Shown here one piece after another: positions 29,258 to 37,695 of a stretch of 64,000 bases of DNA. The DNA is taken from positions 1,013,505 through 1,077,504 of the forward strand of contig NZ_LMSH01000002.1 of the NCBI RefSeq assembly GCF_001428365.1. The letters run 5' to 3'. The DNA is from Arthrobacter sp. Soil763 (GTDB lineage Bacteria > Actinomycetota > Actinomycetes > Actinomycetales > Micrococcaceae). The notes beneath the pieces were generated by a model that ran no database searches, had not been told where the DNA came from, and was given only the letters and a program-made list of their open reading frames with translations. The translations under genes were made by a program, and so were the position numbers. Position 1 is the first letter of the stretch; every line of letters starts with the position of its first letter.

Positions 29258-30810
29258 GGCTCAAGCTCACCCTGCTGCGCAACGGCCTGCGGCGCAGCCC
29301 CTGGCAGCTGGTGGGCCTGGCGATCGGTGCGCTTTACGCGCTGGGGCTGGTGGGAACCGGCATTGCAGGGCTCGTGCTGCTGCGCCACGCCGACGCCGCC
29401 ACCGCCCAAACTGTGGTGGTGCTGGTCGGCGCGGCCGCGATCCTGGGCTGGGCCATCGTTCCGATCATTGCCTCCGCGGCGGACATGACCCTGGATCCGG
29501 CCCGTTTCACGACCTTTGCGGTGCCAATGCCGCAGCTGCTGGCAGGGCTGGCGCTTGCCGGGCTGATCGGCATTCCGGGGGCCGCGACCTCGCTGGTCGC
29601 CCTGGCCACGGTGGCCACCTGGTCGCGGGGCATTCCGGCTGCGGCCGGCGCCCTCGCCGGCGCGGTGCTCGGCGTGCTGACCTGCGTGGTGGTTTCCAAG
29701 ATCGCCACTGCCGGCACGGCGGGCCTGGCCAGCTCGCGGCGGTTCAAGGACGCCAGCGCGATCGCCTTCCTCATTCCGCTGGTGCTGATGGGGCCGATCC
29801 TGGCCGGGCTCACCCGAGGGATCGCCGCCTCCACCGGTTTCCTGGCTGAACTGGCCGGGATTCTGGCCTGGACCCCCGCCGGCGCCGCCTGGGCCCTCGG
29901 CGGCGACCTCGCGGCGGGGAACTACTGGCAGGGGGCGCTGAAATTCCTGATCGCCGCCGCAACCCTGGCCGCCCTGGCCTGGCTGTGGAAGCTGCTGCTG
30001 CAGCGGGCCCTGGTGACCCCGCCCTACGCCGGCACTGCGAAGAAGAAGTCTTCCGGCCTGGGGTTTTTCGGGCTGGTCCCGGCCACGCCGGCCGGGGCCG
30101 TCGCGGCCCGTTCCCTGAGCTACTGGCTGCGGGACCCGCGCTACGCCGGCGCGCTGGTGGTGGTGCCGCTGCTTCCGGTCCTGCTGTTCTTCCAGGCCAG
30201 CCAGACCGGGTTCTACGGGATCCTGCAGGCCGTCGGGCCGTTGACGGCCTTCCTGCTGGCGTGGTCGATCGCCTCTGACGTCTCCTATGACAGCACCGCC
30301 TTCGCGCTGCACGTCTCCACCGGCGTGCGCGGGGTCGATGACCGGCTGGGGCGGGCCGCTGCCTGCCTGGTTTTTGCCCTCCCCGTCGTGCTGGTCTTCA
30401 GCGTCGCGCCGATGTTCCTGACCGGGCAGTGGCAGTTGCTGCCCGGCATCGTGGGCCTGTCCCTGGGTGTGCTGTTCAGCGGGCTGGGCCTGTCCTCGGT
30501 GGTGTCCGCCCGCTACACCGTGCCGGTGCCGCTGCCCGGCGACAGCCCGTTCAAGAAGCCTCCGGGCAACGTGGCCCAGACGCTGGCGGTGCAATTCGGC
30601 GGCATGGCCGTCCTGCTGCTGCTGGTCAGCCCCGAGGTGCTGCTGGTGGCGTTGCAGCTGGCCGGCGGCGGCCCCGTCTTCGGCTGGGCCTGCCTGGCCC
30701 TGGGCCCGGTCCTCGGCCTGGCGCTCTTCGCGGCGGGCGTGCGGCTGGGCGGCAGATGGTTTGATGCCCGCAGCCCGGAACTGCTGGCGCAGCTGGCCGT
30801 CAACCGCTGA
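29239..30810 (+). CDS. ABC transporter permease, ABC-2-like
   Basis: This 523-residue protein has about twelve hydrophobic helices with short loops and a basic stretch TAKKKSSGLGFFG near the middle. The ATG at 29239 lies inside the ATPase gene, which implies tight coupling of synthesis. The long two-block membrane architecture fits multidrug or lipid-type exporters. Nothing identifies the substrate. Confidence 0.85.
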   Translation: MVADLLRLKLTLLRNGLRRSPWQLVGLAIGALYALGLVGTGIAGLVLLRHADAATAQTVVVLVGAAAILGWAIVPIIASAADMTLDPARFTTFAVPMPQLLAGLALAGLIGIPGAATSLVALATVATWSRGIPAAAGALAGAVLGVLTCVVVSKIATAGTAGLASSRRFKDASAIAFLIPLVLMGPILAGLTRGIAASTGFLAELAGILAWTPAGAAWALGGDLAAGNYWQGALKFLIAAATLAALAWLWKLLLQRALVTPPYAGTAKKKSSGLGFFGLVPATPAGAVAARSLSYWLRDPRYAGALVVVPLLPVLLFFQASQTGFYGILQAVGPLTAFLLAWSIASDVSYDSTAFALHVSTGVRGVDDRLGRAAACLVFALPVVLVFSVAPMFLTGQWQLLPGIVGLSLGVLFSGLGLSSVVSARYTVPVPLPGDSPFKKPPGNVAQTLAVQFGGMAVLLLLVSPEVLLVALQLAGGGPVFGWACLALGPVLGLALFAAGVRLGGRWFDARSPELLAQLAVNR

Positions 30811-30849
30811 CCGGGTCCGAGGGCCCGGGCCGTCCGGCCGGTCCGGGGG

Positions 30850-30855
30850 TAGCCT
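30850..30855 (+). promoter_or_regulatory. -10 box predicting a leaderless nagB mRNA
   Basis: TAGCCT is followed by GCTCTGC and then ATG 30863, a 7-nt spacing, without any Shine-Dalgarno sequence. Confidence 0.55.
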
Positions 30856-30862
30856 GCTCTGC

Positions 30863-31645
30863 ATGGAAGTCGTCATCCTTCCGGGCGCCAAAGCCGTCGC
30901 CGACCTTGCCGCGGACGCCGTCGAGTCCCTGCTCCGGCGCAAGCCCGACGCCGTCCTGGGCCTTGCCGCCGGCACGTCGCCGCTGCCGGTCTACGCGGAA
31001 CTCGGACGGCGGCACGCCGGCAGCGGCCTGGACTTCAGCAGGGCGACGGCGTTCATCCTGGACGAATATGCCGGGCTCCCCGCCGGACATCCCGGGTCCT
31101 TCCGGTCCGTGATCGGCCGGGAATTCACCGCCCGCGTGAACATCGGCCCGGGGAACGTGCACGGCCCCGACGGCCAGGCGGCGGACATACCAGCGGCGTG
31201 CCGCGCCTACGAGGACGCCATCCGGGACGCCGGGGGAGTGGACCTGCAGCTGCTCGGGCTCGGCGCCGACGGCCACCTGGGCTTCAACGAGCCGGGTTCC
31301 TCGCTGGCGTCCCGGACCCGGATCAAGACCCTCGTCGAGCAGACCCGCCGGGACAATGCGCGCTTCTTCGGGTCCCTGGCCGAGGTCCCGCAGCATGTGC
31401 TCACCCAGGGCCTCGGCACCATCTTGGAGGCCCGCCACCTTGTCCTCCTGGCCACCGGGGCGCGGAAGGCCCAGCCGGTCCACGATCTCGCCGAGGGCCC
31501 GGTGGCGGCGCTCTGCCCGGCGTCGGTCCTGCAGCTTCATCCGCACGTCACCGTGCTGCTGGACGAGGCGGCGGCCTCTTCCCTGCGACTCGCCGACTAC
31601 TACCGTCACAGTTACGAGCACAAGCCCCGCTGGCAGGGGCTCTAG
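30863..31645 (+). CDS. nagB: Glucosamine-6-phosphate deaminase
   Basis: This 260-residue enzyme converts glucosamine-6-P to fructose-6-P and ammonia. Family motifs are LGLAAGTSPLPVYAEL (phosphate binding), FILDEYAGLP (catalytic Asp), LLGLGADGHLGFNEPGSS and the C-terminal ALCPASVLQLHPHVTVLLDEAAA. It completes GlcNAc-6-P use begun by NagA, whose gene is separate at 19533. No NagC- or DasR-like site was identified upstream. Confidence 0.94.
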   Translation: MEVVILPGAKAVADLAADAVESLLRRKPDAVLGLAAGTSPLPVYAELGRRHAGSGLDFSRATAFILDEYAGLPAGHPGSFRSVIGREFTARVNIGPGNVHGPDGQAADIPAACRAYEDAIRDAGGVDLQLLGLGADGHLGFNEPGSSLASRTRIKTLVEQTRRDNARFFGSLAEVPQHVLTQGLGTILEARHLVLLATGARKAQPVHDLAEGPVAALCPASVLQLHPHVTVLLDEAAASSLRLADYYRHSYEHKPRWQGL

Positions 31646-31691
31646 CGCCGGCGCCGGCTCCCGGCGTCGAGATTCTGTCCGCCCCAGCGGC

Positions 31692-31697
31692 TAAGAT
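31692..31697 (+). promoter_or_regulatory. -10 box predicting a leaderless DUF3039 mRNA
   Basis: TAAGAT is followed by GGAGGTC and then ATG 31705 (7 nt). The ATG at 31696 that overlaps the box is therefore unlikely to be the start. Confidence 0.6.
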
Positions 31698-31704
31698 GGA
31701 GGTC

Positions 31705-32103
31705 ATGACCAGCATGACGCGCCCCGTGACGCGCTCCCCGGAAACAGCTCCGGGAAGTGCACCGGAAAGCGTTCTGGAAAACAACCCGGAGAACAACATG
31801 CGAAACAGCCTGGACAACAACCCGGACACCGACCCGATGCGTGAGCTCTCCGGAGCGGGCACGTCGACGGCCACGATCGAGCGCGAGGAACTGCGCCAGG
31901 AAGTGGAACCGGGCGACCGGGAGCGCTTTGCGCATTACGTGCGCAAGGAAAAGATCATGGAATCGGCCCTTTCCGGCGAACCCGTCATCGCCCTGTGCGG
32001 CAAGGTCTGGACGCCCGGCCGGGACCCGAAGAAGTTTCCCGTCTGCCCTGAGTGCAAAGAGGTCTACGAGGGCCTCCGCCCGGGTGGCGACGGCGGGGAG
32101 TAG
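31705..32103 (+). CDS. DUF3039-family protein
   Basis: This is a 132-residue soluble protein. The N-terminal half is Asn/Pro/Thr-rich and probably disordered. The C-terminal half has the family pattern: ERFAHYVRKEKIMESALSGEPVIALCGKVW, then PGRDPKKFPVCPECKEVYE. Three cysteines (about residues 95, 111, 114) could bind zinc. Function unknown; members are conserved in actinobacteria, often beside the helicase found directly downstream here. Confidence 0.85.
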   Translation: MTSMTRPVTRSPETAPGSAPESVLENNPENNMRNSLDNNPDTDPMRELSGAGTSTATIEREELRQEVEPGDRERFAHYVRKEKIMESALSGEPVIALCGKVWTPGRDPKKFPVCPECKEVYEGLRPGGDGGE

Positions 32104-32135
32104 CCCGCTGCCGGGTGCGCCCGGCCACGTTTTTC

Positions 32136-32175
32136 TGCAGTACCGCCCGCGGCGCTGGCCGGCGGCGGTACTGCA
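32136..32175. terminator. Hairpin after the DUF3039 gene
   Basis: Arms TGCAGTACCGCC (32136-32147) and GGCGGTACTGCA (32164-32175) form a 12-bp stem with a GC-rich interior that can pair further. No T-tract follows. It lies in the 169-bp gap before the helicase; nothing else is seen in that gap. Confidence 0.5.
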
Positions 32176-32272
32176 TTCCTGATGACCCGTTCATCCGACG
32201 AAGATTGGTGTTTTTGTGCTTATTTGGGTTTCTCCGGGACCGGCTGCGGTGCGCGGGACGGAGGGCTCCTAG

Positions 32273-34060
32273 GTGACGGAGACACTCTTTGGCGGACCCG
32301 TCCTGCCCCCGGCGTATCCCGAGCGGGCTGCCTGGGGCACGGCGCCGAAGCTGCGCGCCTGGCAGCAGGAGGCGCTGGACAGCTACTTCAGCACACACCC
32401 GAGGGACTTCCTGGCGGTCGCGACGCCGGGTGCCGGTAAGACCACCTTCGCGCTGCGGGTGGCCTCCATGCTGATCGAGGCCGGCACGGTCAACCGGGTG
32501 ACGATCGTGGCCCCGACAGACCACCTCAAGCGCCAGTGGGCGGATGCCGCGGCGCGCGTGGGCATCGCCATTGACCCGAACTTCAAGAACGCCGACGGCC
32601 AGCACGGCCGGGGCTTCATCGGCGTCGCGGTCACCTACGCCCAGGTGGCCAGCAAGCCCATGCTGCACCGGGCCAAGACCGAGGCCGCCCGCACGCTGGT
32701 GATCCTGGATGAGATCCACCACGGCGGCGAGGCCCTGTCCTGGGGCGACGGGCTCCGCGAGGCCTTCGACCCCGCGGCGCGCCGGCTCGCCCTGACCGGC
32801 ACGCCCTTCCGCTCGGACACCTCCCCGATCCCGTTCGTCGAGTACGCCGAGGACCGCGACGGCATCCGCCGCTCCAAGGCCGACTACACCTACGGCTACG
32901 GCAAGGCCCTGCGGGACCACGTGGTCCGGCCGGTGATGTTCATGGCGTATTCCGGGCAGATGCGCTGGCGGACCAGCGCCGGGGACGAAATGGCCGCCTC
33001 CCTGGGCGAGGCCGCCGTCACCAAGGACATCACGTCCCAGGCCTGGCGCACCGCGCTGAACCCGGCCGGGGAGTGGATCCCGGCGGTGCTGGCCGGGGCC
33101 GACAAGCGCCTGAGCGAGGTCCGGCGCACCGTGCCCGACGCCGGCGGCCTGGTCATTGCCACCGACCACGAGGACGCGCGCGCCTACGCCGGGCAGTTGA
33201 AGAGGATCACCGGTGAATCACCGACCGTGATTCTCTCCGACGACGCGAAGGCCTCGTCCAAGATCGAGGAGTTCTCCGCCGGCGACAAGCGCTGGATGGT
33301 CGCGGTCCGGATGGTCTCCGAAGGCGTGGACGTGCCGCGGCTCTCCGTCGGCGTCTACGCGACCTCGACGTCGACCCCGCTGTTCTTCGCCCAGGCCGTG
33401 GGCCGCTTCGTGCGTGCCCGCAAGCGAGGCGAGACGGCGTCGGTGTTCCTGCCCTCCGTGCCGCAGTTGATGGCGCTGGCGAACTCGATGGAGGCCGAAC
33501 GCGACCACGCCCTGGACCGCCCGGAAAAGGAGGACGCCGACGGGCTGTTCAACCCGGAGGACTCGCTGATGGACGAGGCCAACCGGGAGGAGAAGGCCTC
33601 CGACACCCTGATGAAGGGCAAGTTCGAGGCCCTGGACTCCCAGGCGTCCTTTGACCGGGTGCTGTTCGACGGCGGCGAATTCGGCACCGGCGGCGAGGTC
33701 GGCTCCGAGGACGAGCTGGACTTCCTCGGCATCCCCGGCCTGCTCGACGCCGAACAGGTCGGCACCCTGCTGCGCCAGCGCCAGCACGAACAGCTCAGCC
33801 GCAAGAACAAGCGCTCCCCGCAGTCCGCAGCGGCAGCCGAGCCGGCGCCCGCGGTGCCGGACCACCGGATGCTCATGGACCTGCGGACCGAACTGGCCAA
33901 GAACGTCGCCGCCTGGTCCGCGCGCACCGGCACCCCGCACGGGGTCATCCACACCAAGCTCCGCACGGTCTGCGGCGGCCCGCCCGTGGCCCAGGCCAAC
34001 GAGGAGCAGCTGCAGAGCCGGCTCCGCAAACTCCAGGACTGGTTCATCGGCCGGAAATAG
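32273..34060 (+). CDS. SF2 DEAD/DEAH-box helicase
   Basis: The protein is a 595-residue superfamily 2 ATPase. Motif I is ATPGAGKTT (50-58), motif II DEIHHGG (146-152), motif III LTGTPFRSD, and the motif VI region QAVGRFVRARKRGE is near residues 373-386. The N-terminal QQEAL resembles a Q-like motif. The C-terminal 170 residues are charged and contain an Ala/Pro linker. The closest recognisable group is the XPB/RadD-like helicases. The role, probably in DNA repair, is inference. The GTG start has GACGGAGG about 9 nt upstream. Confidence 0.88.
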   Translation: MTETLFGGPVLPPAYPERAAWGTAPKLRAWQQEALDSYFSTHPRDFLAVATPGAGKTTFALRVASMLIEAGTVNRVTIVAPTDHLKRQWADAAARVGIAIDPNFKNADGQHGRGFIGVAVTYAQVASKPMLHRAKTEAARTLVILDEIHHGGEALSWGDGLREAFDPAARRLALTGTPFRSDTSPIPFVEYAEDRDGIRRSKADYTYGYGKALRDHVVRPVMFMAYSGQMRWRTSAGDEMAASLGEAAVTKDITSQAWRTALNPAGEWIPAVLAGADKRLSEVRRTVPDAGGLVIATDHEDARAYAGQLKRITGESPTVILSDDAKASSKIEEFSAGDKRWMVAVRMVSEGVDVPRLSVGVYATSTSTPLFFAQAVGRFVRARKRGETASVFLPSVPQLMALANSMEAERDHALDRPEKEDADGLFNPEDSLMDEANREEKASDTLMKGKFEALDSQASFDRVLFDGGEFGTGGEVGSEDELDFLGIPGLLDAEQVGTLLRQRQHEQLSRKNKRSPQSAAAAEPAPAVPDHRMLMDLRTELAKNVAAWSARTGTPHGVIHTKLRTVCGGPPVAQANEEQLQSRLRKLQDWFIGRK

Positions 34061-34068
34061 CAGGGGAC

Positions 34069-34104
34069 ACGAAAAAGGGACCGGGTGACCGGTCCCTTTT
34101 TCGT
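34069..34104. terminator. Bidirectional terminator between helicase and lipoprotein genes
   Basis: Perfect 16-bp arms ACGAAAAAGGGACCGG (34069-34084) and CCGGTCCCTTTTTCGT (34089-34104) enclose a GTGA tetraloop. T-runs on each strand serve both convergent genes. Confidence 0.9.
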
Positions 34105-34120
34105 TGGCTCGTACCTGCCG

Positions 34121-34465
34121 CTACTGGGCCGCGCCGCAGGTCTGCGAGAGTTTCTGACCCGCGGCGGTGTACCCGGCCTTCAGCTCATCAAGCTTCGCCG
34201 TGTCCGGTTCCTTCTTGGCGGACTCGTCCAGGTAGTCCACGATCGACTGCAGCGGATCCTGCAGCTCTTCCGAGGCGGTCGCCTGAATCGGCCGGATCTG
34301 GTTGGCCAGCCGCGTCATGCCGAACTTGTCCGCGTTGGAGGTGGGCGAGGTGGTGATCGCCTTGACGCGGGAGCAGGTCTCCTCGCTGGTCATCTGCGGA
34401 GCCGAGCAGGCGGCTGCGCCGAGCAGGGTCCCGGCAGCGATCAGGACGGACAGGGTCTTTTTCAT
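34121..34465 (-). CDS. Small secreted lipoprotein, function unknown
   Basis: The 114-residue protein starts with MKKTLSVLIAAGTLLGAAAC, a type II signal peptide with lipobox and lipidation at Cys20. The mature part is helical and charged, with two further Cys (about 31 and 110) that could form a disulfide. No domain recognised. On the minus strand TATAAC lies 12 nt before the start with GGAG between. Confidence 0.85.
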   Translation of the reverse strand: MKKTLSVLIAAGTLLGAAACSAPQMTSEETCSRVKAITTSPTSNADKFGMTRLANQIRPIQATASEELQDPLQSIVDYLDESAKKEPDTAKLDELKAGYTAAGQKLSQTCGAAQ

Positions 34466-34538
34466 GGTGTACTCCGGGTTATACGGTCAGGCGTTACTGG
34501 CAAGGATTCCGAGTCTACTGTGGTTCGGGCCGGCGGGC

Positions 34539-35174
34539 TCAGACGATGTCGACGCCGCCAAGTTCCATCTCGGCGAAGGCGTCGTCGAGGTCCTCGGCGA
34601 TCCCCACGGTCAGCCCGCGCGGGACGCTCACGGAATACCCGGCCTGCACAGCGTCCAGGGCGGTCGCCTTCACGCAGTGGTCGGTGGCAATGCCCACGAC
34701 CACGACCTCCTCGACGTCGTGGCTCTGCAGCCAGTCGTCCAGACCGATCGCGTCTTCGTCCGATTCCTGGCCAGCCGGGCCGGCAACCGGTAGCGACCCG
34801 GGGGTGCGGTCGCCGGTGGGCACGGCGTCGTCCGGGGCGAGCAGCCCCTCGAAGCCGGAGTAGGCCGCGGTGAACTGGCCCTTGCGGAAATACGCCTGGA
34901 TGTATTCGGTGTCCAGGTCCGGGTGCAGTTCGGCGCCGCGGGTGCCTGCGACGCAGTGCGGCGGCCAGCTCTCGACGAAGTCGGGCTCCTCGGAGAAGTG
35001 GGTCCCCGGCTCGATGTGCCAGTCCTGGGTGGCCACGACGTGGTCGAACTGTCCGTGGTGGGCGTCGACGTACTCGCTGATTTCGGCAGCCAGCGCGGCC
35101 CCGCCCTCCACCGGGAGCGCGCCGCCCTCGCAGAAATCGTTCTGCACGTCGACAATAATCAGGGCGCGTGACAT
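34539..35174 (-). CDS. pncA: Nicotinamidase (isochorismatase family)
   Basis: This 211-residue enzyme hydrolyses nicotinamide to nicotinate and activates pyrazinamide. The catalytic Asp is in IIVDVQNDFC, the metal site in the segment HIEPGTHFSEEPDF, and the nucleophilic Cys in GIATDHCVKATALDA. The ATG abuts the pncB stop with no gap, so pncB-pncA form a salvage operon with coupled translation. Confidence 0.94.
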   Translation of the reverse strand: MSRALIIVDVQNDFCEGGALPVEGGAALAAEISEYVDAHHGQFDHVVATQDWHIEPGTHFSEEPDFVESWPPHCVAGTRGAELHPDLDTEYIQAYFRKGQFTAAYSGFEGLLAPDDAVPTGDRTPGSLPVAGPAGQESDEDAIGLDDWLQSHDVEEVVVVGIATDHCVKATALDAVQAGYSVSVPRGLTVGIAEDLDDAFAEMELGGVDIV

Positions 35175-36503
35175 TCAGTCCTCCTCGTAGATGGTGGGGA
35201 TGGCTGCTTCGCCGCGCTGCAGCCGGTTGACCACCGCGGGCAGTTCCTTCATGCTGTCCGCGTGCCGCTGCCGTGCACGGACCACGCCCTCGGGGCCGGT
35301 CCAGCCGGGCAGCAGCTCGCCGTTCTTGATGAACTGGTGCAGCAGCGGACGGTCATTGCCGTCGTCCTCCGGCCGGTGCCCGATGCCGACGATTTCCTGG
35401 GTCGCCGTGCCGCGCTCGTTGAGCCGGCGGAGGGCGTACTTACGGCCGCCCTTGCTGGCCTTGTTCTTGGCCGCTTTGGCCACGGCGATGAACTCGCCGT
35501 CGTCGTTGGTGCGGCTGACCAGTTTGTAGACCATGCTGGCCGTCGGCGCCCCGGAGCCGGTGACCAGGGAAGTCCCCACCCCGTAGGAGTCCACCGGGGC
35601 GGACTGTAGGGCGGCGATCGCGAACTCGTCCAGGTCGGAGGTGACGATGATGCGGGTGTTGACGTTGCCCAGGTCGTCGAGCAGCTGCCGCACCCACTGC
35701 GCCTGCGCCACGAGGTCCCCGGAGTCCAGACGCACCGCTCCGAGCTTGTCGCCGGCCAGTTCGACGGCGGTGCGCACCGCCGCCTCAACGTCGTAGGTAT
35801 CCACCAGCAGCGCGGTGGAGGCGCCCATCGAGGCGAGCTGCGCCTCGAAGGCGTCCCGCTCGGTGTCATGCAGCAGGGTGAAGGAGTGGGCGGCGGTTCC
35901 GACCGTCTTGATCCCGTAGCGCCGGCCGGCTTCCAGGTTCGAGGTGCTGGCGAAGCCGGCGATCACGGCGGCCCGGGCGGCGGCGACGGCGGACTCCTCC
36001 TGGGTGCGGCGGGAACCCATTTCCACGCACGGGCGGGTGCCGGCGGCGGTGATCATCCGGGACGCGGCGGAGGCGATCGCGCTGTCGTGGTTCAGGATCG
36101 AGAGGATGTACGTCTCGAGGATGCAGGCCTCGGCGAAGGTGGATTCGACGATCAGGATGGGGGAGTTCGGGAAGTAGGCCTCGCCCTCCGCGTAGCCCCA
36201 GATGTCACCGGAGAACGAGAAGTTGGCCAGGTATTCCAGGGTTTCGTCGTTGACCACCTGGGTCCGGCGCAGGAATTCGATCTCCTCGTCGCCGAAGCGG
36301 AAGCCGGCGATGCCCTCCAGCAGCCGACCGGTGCCGGCAACGATGCCGTACCGGCGGCCGTCCGGCAGCCGCCGGGCGAAGGCCTCGAATACCGACTTCC
36401 GGTGGGCGGCGCCGGAGTGCAGCGCGGCCTGCAGCATGGTCAGCTCGTAGTGGTCGGTGTACAGGGACGTGCGGGGATGGTCCCAGCCAGCTGAGGTACT
36501 CAC
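35175..36503 (-). CDS. pncB: Nicotinate phosphoribosyltransferase
   Basis: This 442-residue enzyme makes nicotinate mononucleotide from nicotinate and PRPP with ATP. Conserved parts are SLYTDHYELTMLQAAL at the N-terminus, FEAFARRLPDGRRYGI, the segment GTAAHSFTLLHD with the phosphorylatable His, RLDSGDL, and GVGTSLVTGSGAPTASMVYKLV. The open frame runs on upstream through repeated DNA, but GTG 36503 starts at the conserved MSTSAGWDHPRTSLYTDHYEL and has a correctly placed -10 box. Confidence 0.94.
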   Translation of the reverse strand: MSTSAGWDHPRTSLYTDHYELTMLQAALHSGAAHRKSVFEAFARRLPDGRRYGIVAGTGRLLEGIAGFRFGDEEIEFLRRTQVVNDETLEYLANFSFSGDIWGYAEGEAYFPNSPILIVESTFAEACILETYILSILNHDSAIASAASRMITAAGTRPCVEMGSRRTQEESAVAAARAAVIAGFASTSNLEAGRRYGIKTVGTAAHSFTLLHDTERDAFEAQLASMGASTALLVDTYDVEAAVRTAVELAGDKLGAVRLDSGDLVAQAQWVRQLLDDLGNVNTRIIVTSDLDEFAIAALQSAPVDSYGVGTSLVTGSGAPTASMVYKLVSRTNDDGEFIAVAKAAKNKASKGGRKYALRRLNERGTATQEIVGIGHRPEDDGNDRPLLHQFIKNGELLPGWTGPEGVVRARQRHADSMKELPAVVNRLQRGEAAIPTIYEED

Positions 36504-36510
36504 GAAATTT

Positions 36511-36516
36511 ACTCTA
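36511..36516 (-). promoter_or_regulatory. -10 box predicting a leaderless pncB mRNA
   Basis: TAGAGT on the minus strand is followed by AAATTTC and then GTG 36503. The spacing is 7 nt. The tandem repeat array begins 5 bp further upstream, over the position of a -35 box. Confidence 0.6.
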
Positions 36517-36521
36517 GTCCC

Positions 36522-36663
36522 CACCGGCTCCCTCGTCTCGCTTCGCTTCGCCGCGGGGCCCTCGCCGGTGTGGGCCCACCCACCGGCTCCCTCGTCTCGC
36601 TCCGCTTCGCCGCGGGGCCCTCGCCGGTGTGGGCCCACCCACCGGCTCCCTCGTCTCGCTTCG
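36522..36663. repeat. 59-bp tandem repeats in the pncB-clpS divergent promoter region
   Basis: Two full 59-bp units (36522-36580 and 36581-36639) differ at a single base. They are followed by a 24-bp partial third copy (36640-36663). Each unit begins CACCGGCTCCCTCGTCTCGC and contains the inverted pair CACCGGC/GCCGGTG and a GGGCCC palindrome. The array fills nearly all space between the two -10 boxes. It is not a CRISPR (no spacers). Confidence 0.9.
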
Positions 36664-36680
36664 GGCCCCCACCCTCGCCC

Positions 36681-36686
36681 TAGAAT
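36681..36686 (+). promoter_or_regulatory. -10 box predicting a leaderless clpS mRNA
   Basis: TAGAAT is followed by GGACAG and then ATG 36693, a 6-nt spacing. Confidence 0.6.
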
Positions 36687-36692
36687 GGACAG

Positions 36693-37052
36693 ATGACCCT
36701 CAGCGTTGCGCTCGGCCCTGACACCCAGGCCGGCACCCAGACCGGAACGGCGGCGTCGACCGACGTGCTCACCGCCCCGGACATCCCGTGGAACCTCGTG
36801 ATCTGGAATGATCCGGTGAACCTGATGAGCTATGTCAGCTACGTCTTCCGCAGCTATTTCGGCTATTCCGAGGCCAAGGCCAACAAGCTGATGCTGGAGG
36901 TCCACAAGAAGGGCCGGTCGATCGTGGCGCACGGCAGCAAGGAGCAGGTGGAACAGCACGCGGTGGCGATGCACGGCTTCGGGCTGTGGGCCACGGTGGA
37001 GAAGGCCGAGGGCGGCGCCGGTTCCGGCAAGGGCAAAGGAAAACGTGGCTAA
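36693..37052 (+). CDS. clpS: ATP-dependent Clp protease adaptor ClpS
   Basis: This 119-residue adaptor delivers N-degron substrates to ClpA/ClpC. The core (about 30-105) has PWNLVIWNDPVNLMSYVSYVF, where the Asn-Asp pair lines the N-end-rule pocket, and LMLEVHKKGRSIV. The N-terminal 28 residues are Thr/Ala-rich and flexible. A Gly/Lys-rich tail ends the protein. It overlaps the DUF2017 gene by 8 bp, a pairing conserved in actinobacteria. Confidence 0.95.
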   Translation: MTLSVALGPDTQAGTQTGTAASTDVLTAPDIPWNLVIWNDPVNLMSYVSYVFRSYFGYSEAKANKLMLEVHKKGRSIVAHGSKEQVEQHAVAMHGFGLWATVEKAEGGAGSGKGKGKRG

Positions 37053-37605
37053 GGCATTCAAATACGGGCTCAAGGGCATCACCGGCTACCTCGAACCGGC
37101 CGAGCGGGAGCTGCTGCGCAGCCTGTTCGACGACGTGATCTCGATGCTGGAGCCGGCCGAGGCCGCCAGCCAGGACCCGCTGGCTGCCCTCGTCGGGCTG
37201 GACAGCGAGGCGCGCGAACCGTCGGACCGGGCCGTGCGGCGCCTGCTGCCGAACGTCTCGCGTGACGACGACGAGGCGTCGCTGGAGTTCCGCCGCTACA
37301 CCGAGCGCTCCCTGCGGGAGAGCAAGATCGGGGCGTTGAAGGCGGCGGCGCTGGGCCTGGACAAGGACGAGCTGGTGCTCACCGCCGCCGACGCCCGGCA
37401 CTGGTCCACCGCGCTCAACGACGTCCGGCTGGTGCTGGCCGAGCGGCTGGACATCCGCGACGACGCCGACGCCGAGCACGTGCACCGGATGCAGGACTGG
37501 TCCCAGGCCGAGGATGTCGAGAGCTACCTGGCCCTGGTGTACAACTTCACGACGTGGCTGCAGGAATCCCTGGTGCAGGCCATGCTCGCCTCGCTTGAGG
37601 CGTAA
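37045..37605 (+). CDS. DUF2017-family protein
   Basis: The protein is 186 residues, soluble and mostly helical. It starts with AKAFKYGLKGITGYLEPAERELLRSLF and has RRLLPNVSRDDDEASLEFRRYTE, as in the clpS-linked DUF2017 family (M. tuberculosis Rv1332 neighbourhood). The GTG start lies within clpS. Function unknown; constant linkage suggests a role with ClpS or Clp substrate handling. Confidence 0.88.
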   Translation: MAKAFKYGLKGITGYLEPAERELLRSLFDDVISMLEPAEAASQDPLAALVGLDSEAREPSDRAVRRLLPNVSRDDDEASLEFRRYTERSLRESKIGALKAAALGLDKDELVLTAADARHWSTALNDVRLVLAERLDIRDDADAEHVHRMQDWSQAEDVESYLALVYNFTTWLQESLVQAMLASLEA

Positions 37606-37695
37606 GCCTCCGGATTTCCCTGTGACCCATCAGACACGAGGTCTCGGACACAATGTGCTGGCCGGGACTGGGCGTTGCCCTATCCTCGAATAATC

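Noticed and set aside
36522..36663. Tandem repeats as a CRISPR array
   Set aside because: The 59-bp units are directly contiguous with no variable spacers and there are no cas genes nearby.
36504..37082. N-terminal extension of pncB through the tandem repeats
   Set aside because: The frame is open but encodes repeated low-complexity sequence. The conserved protein start and the -10 box place the start at 36503.
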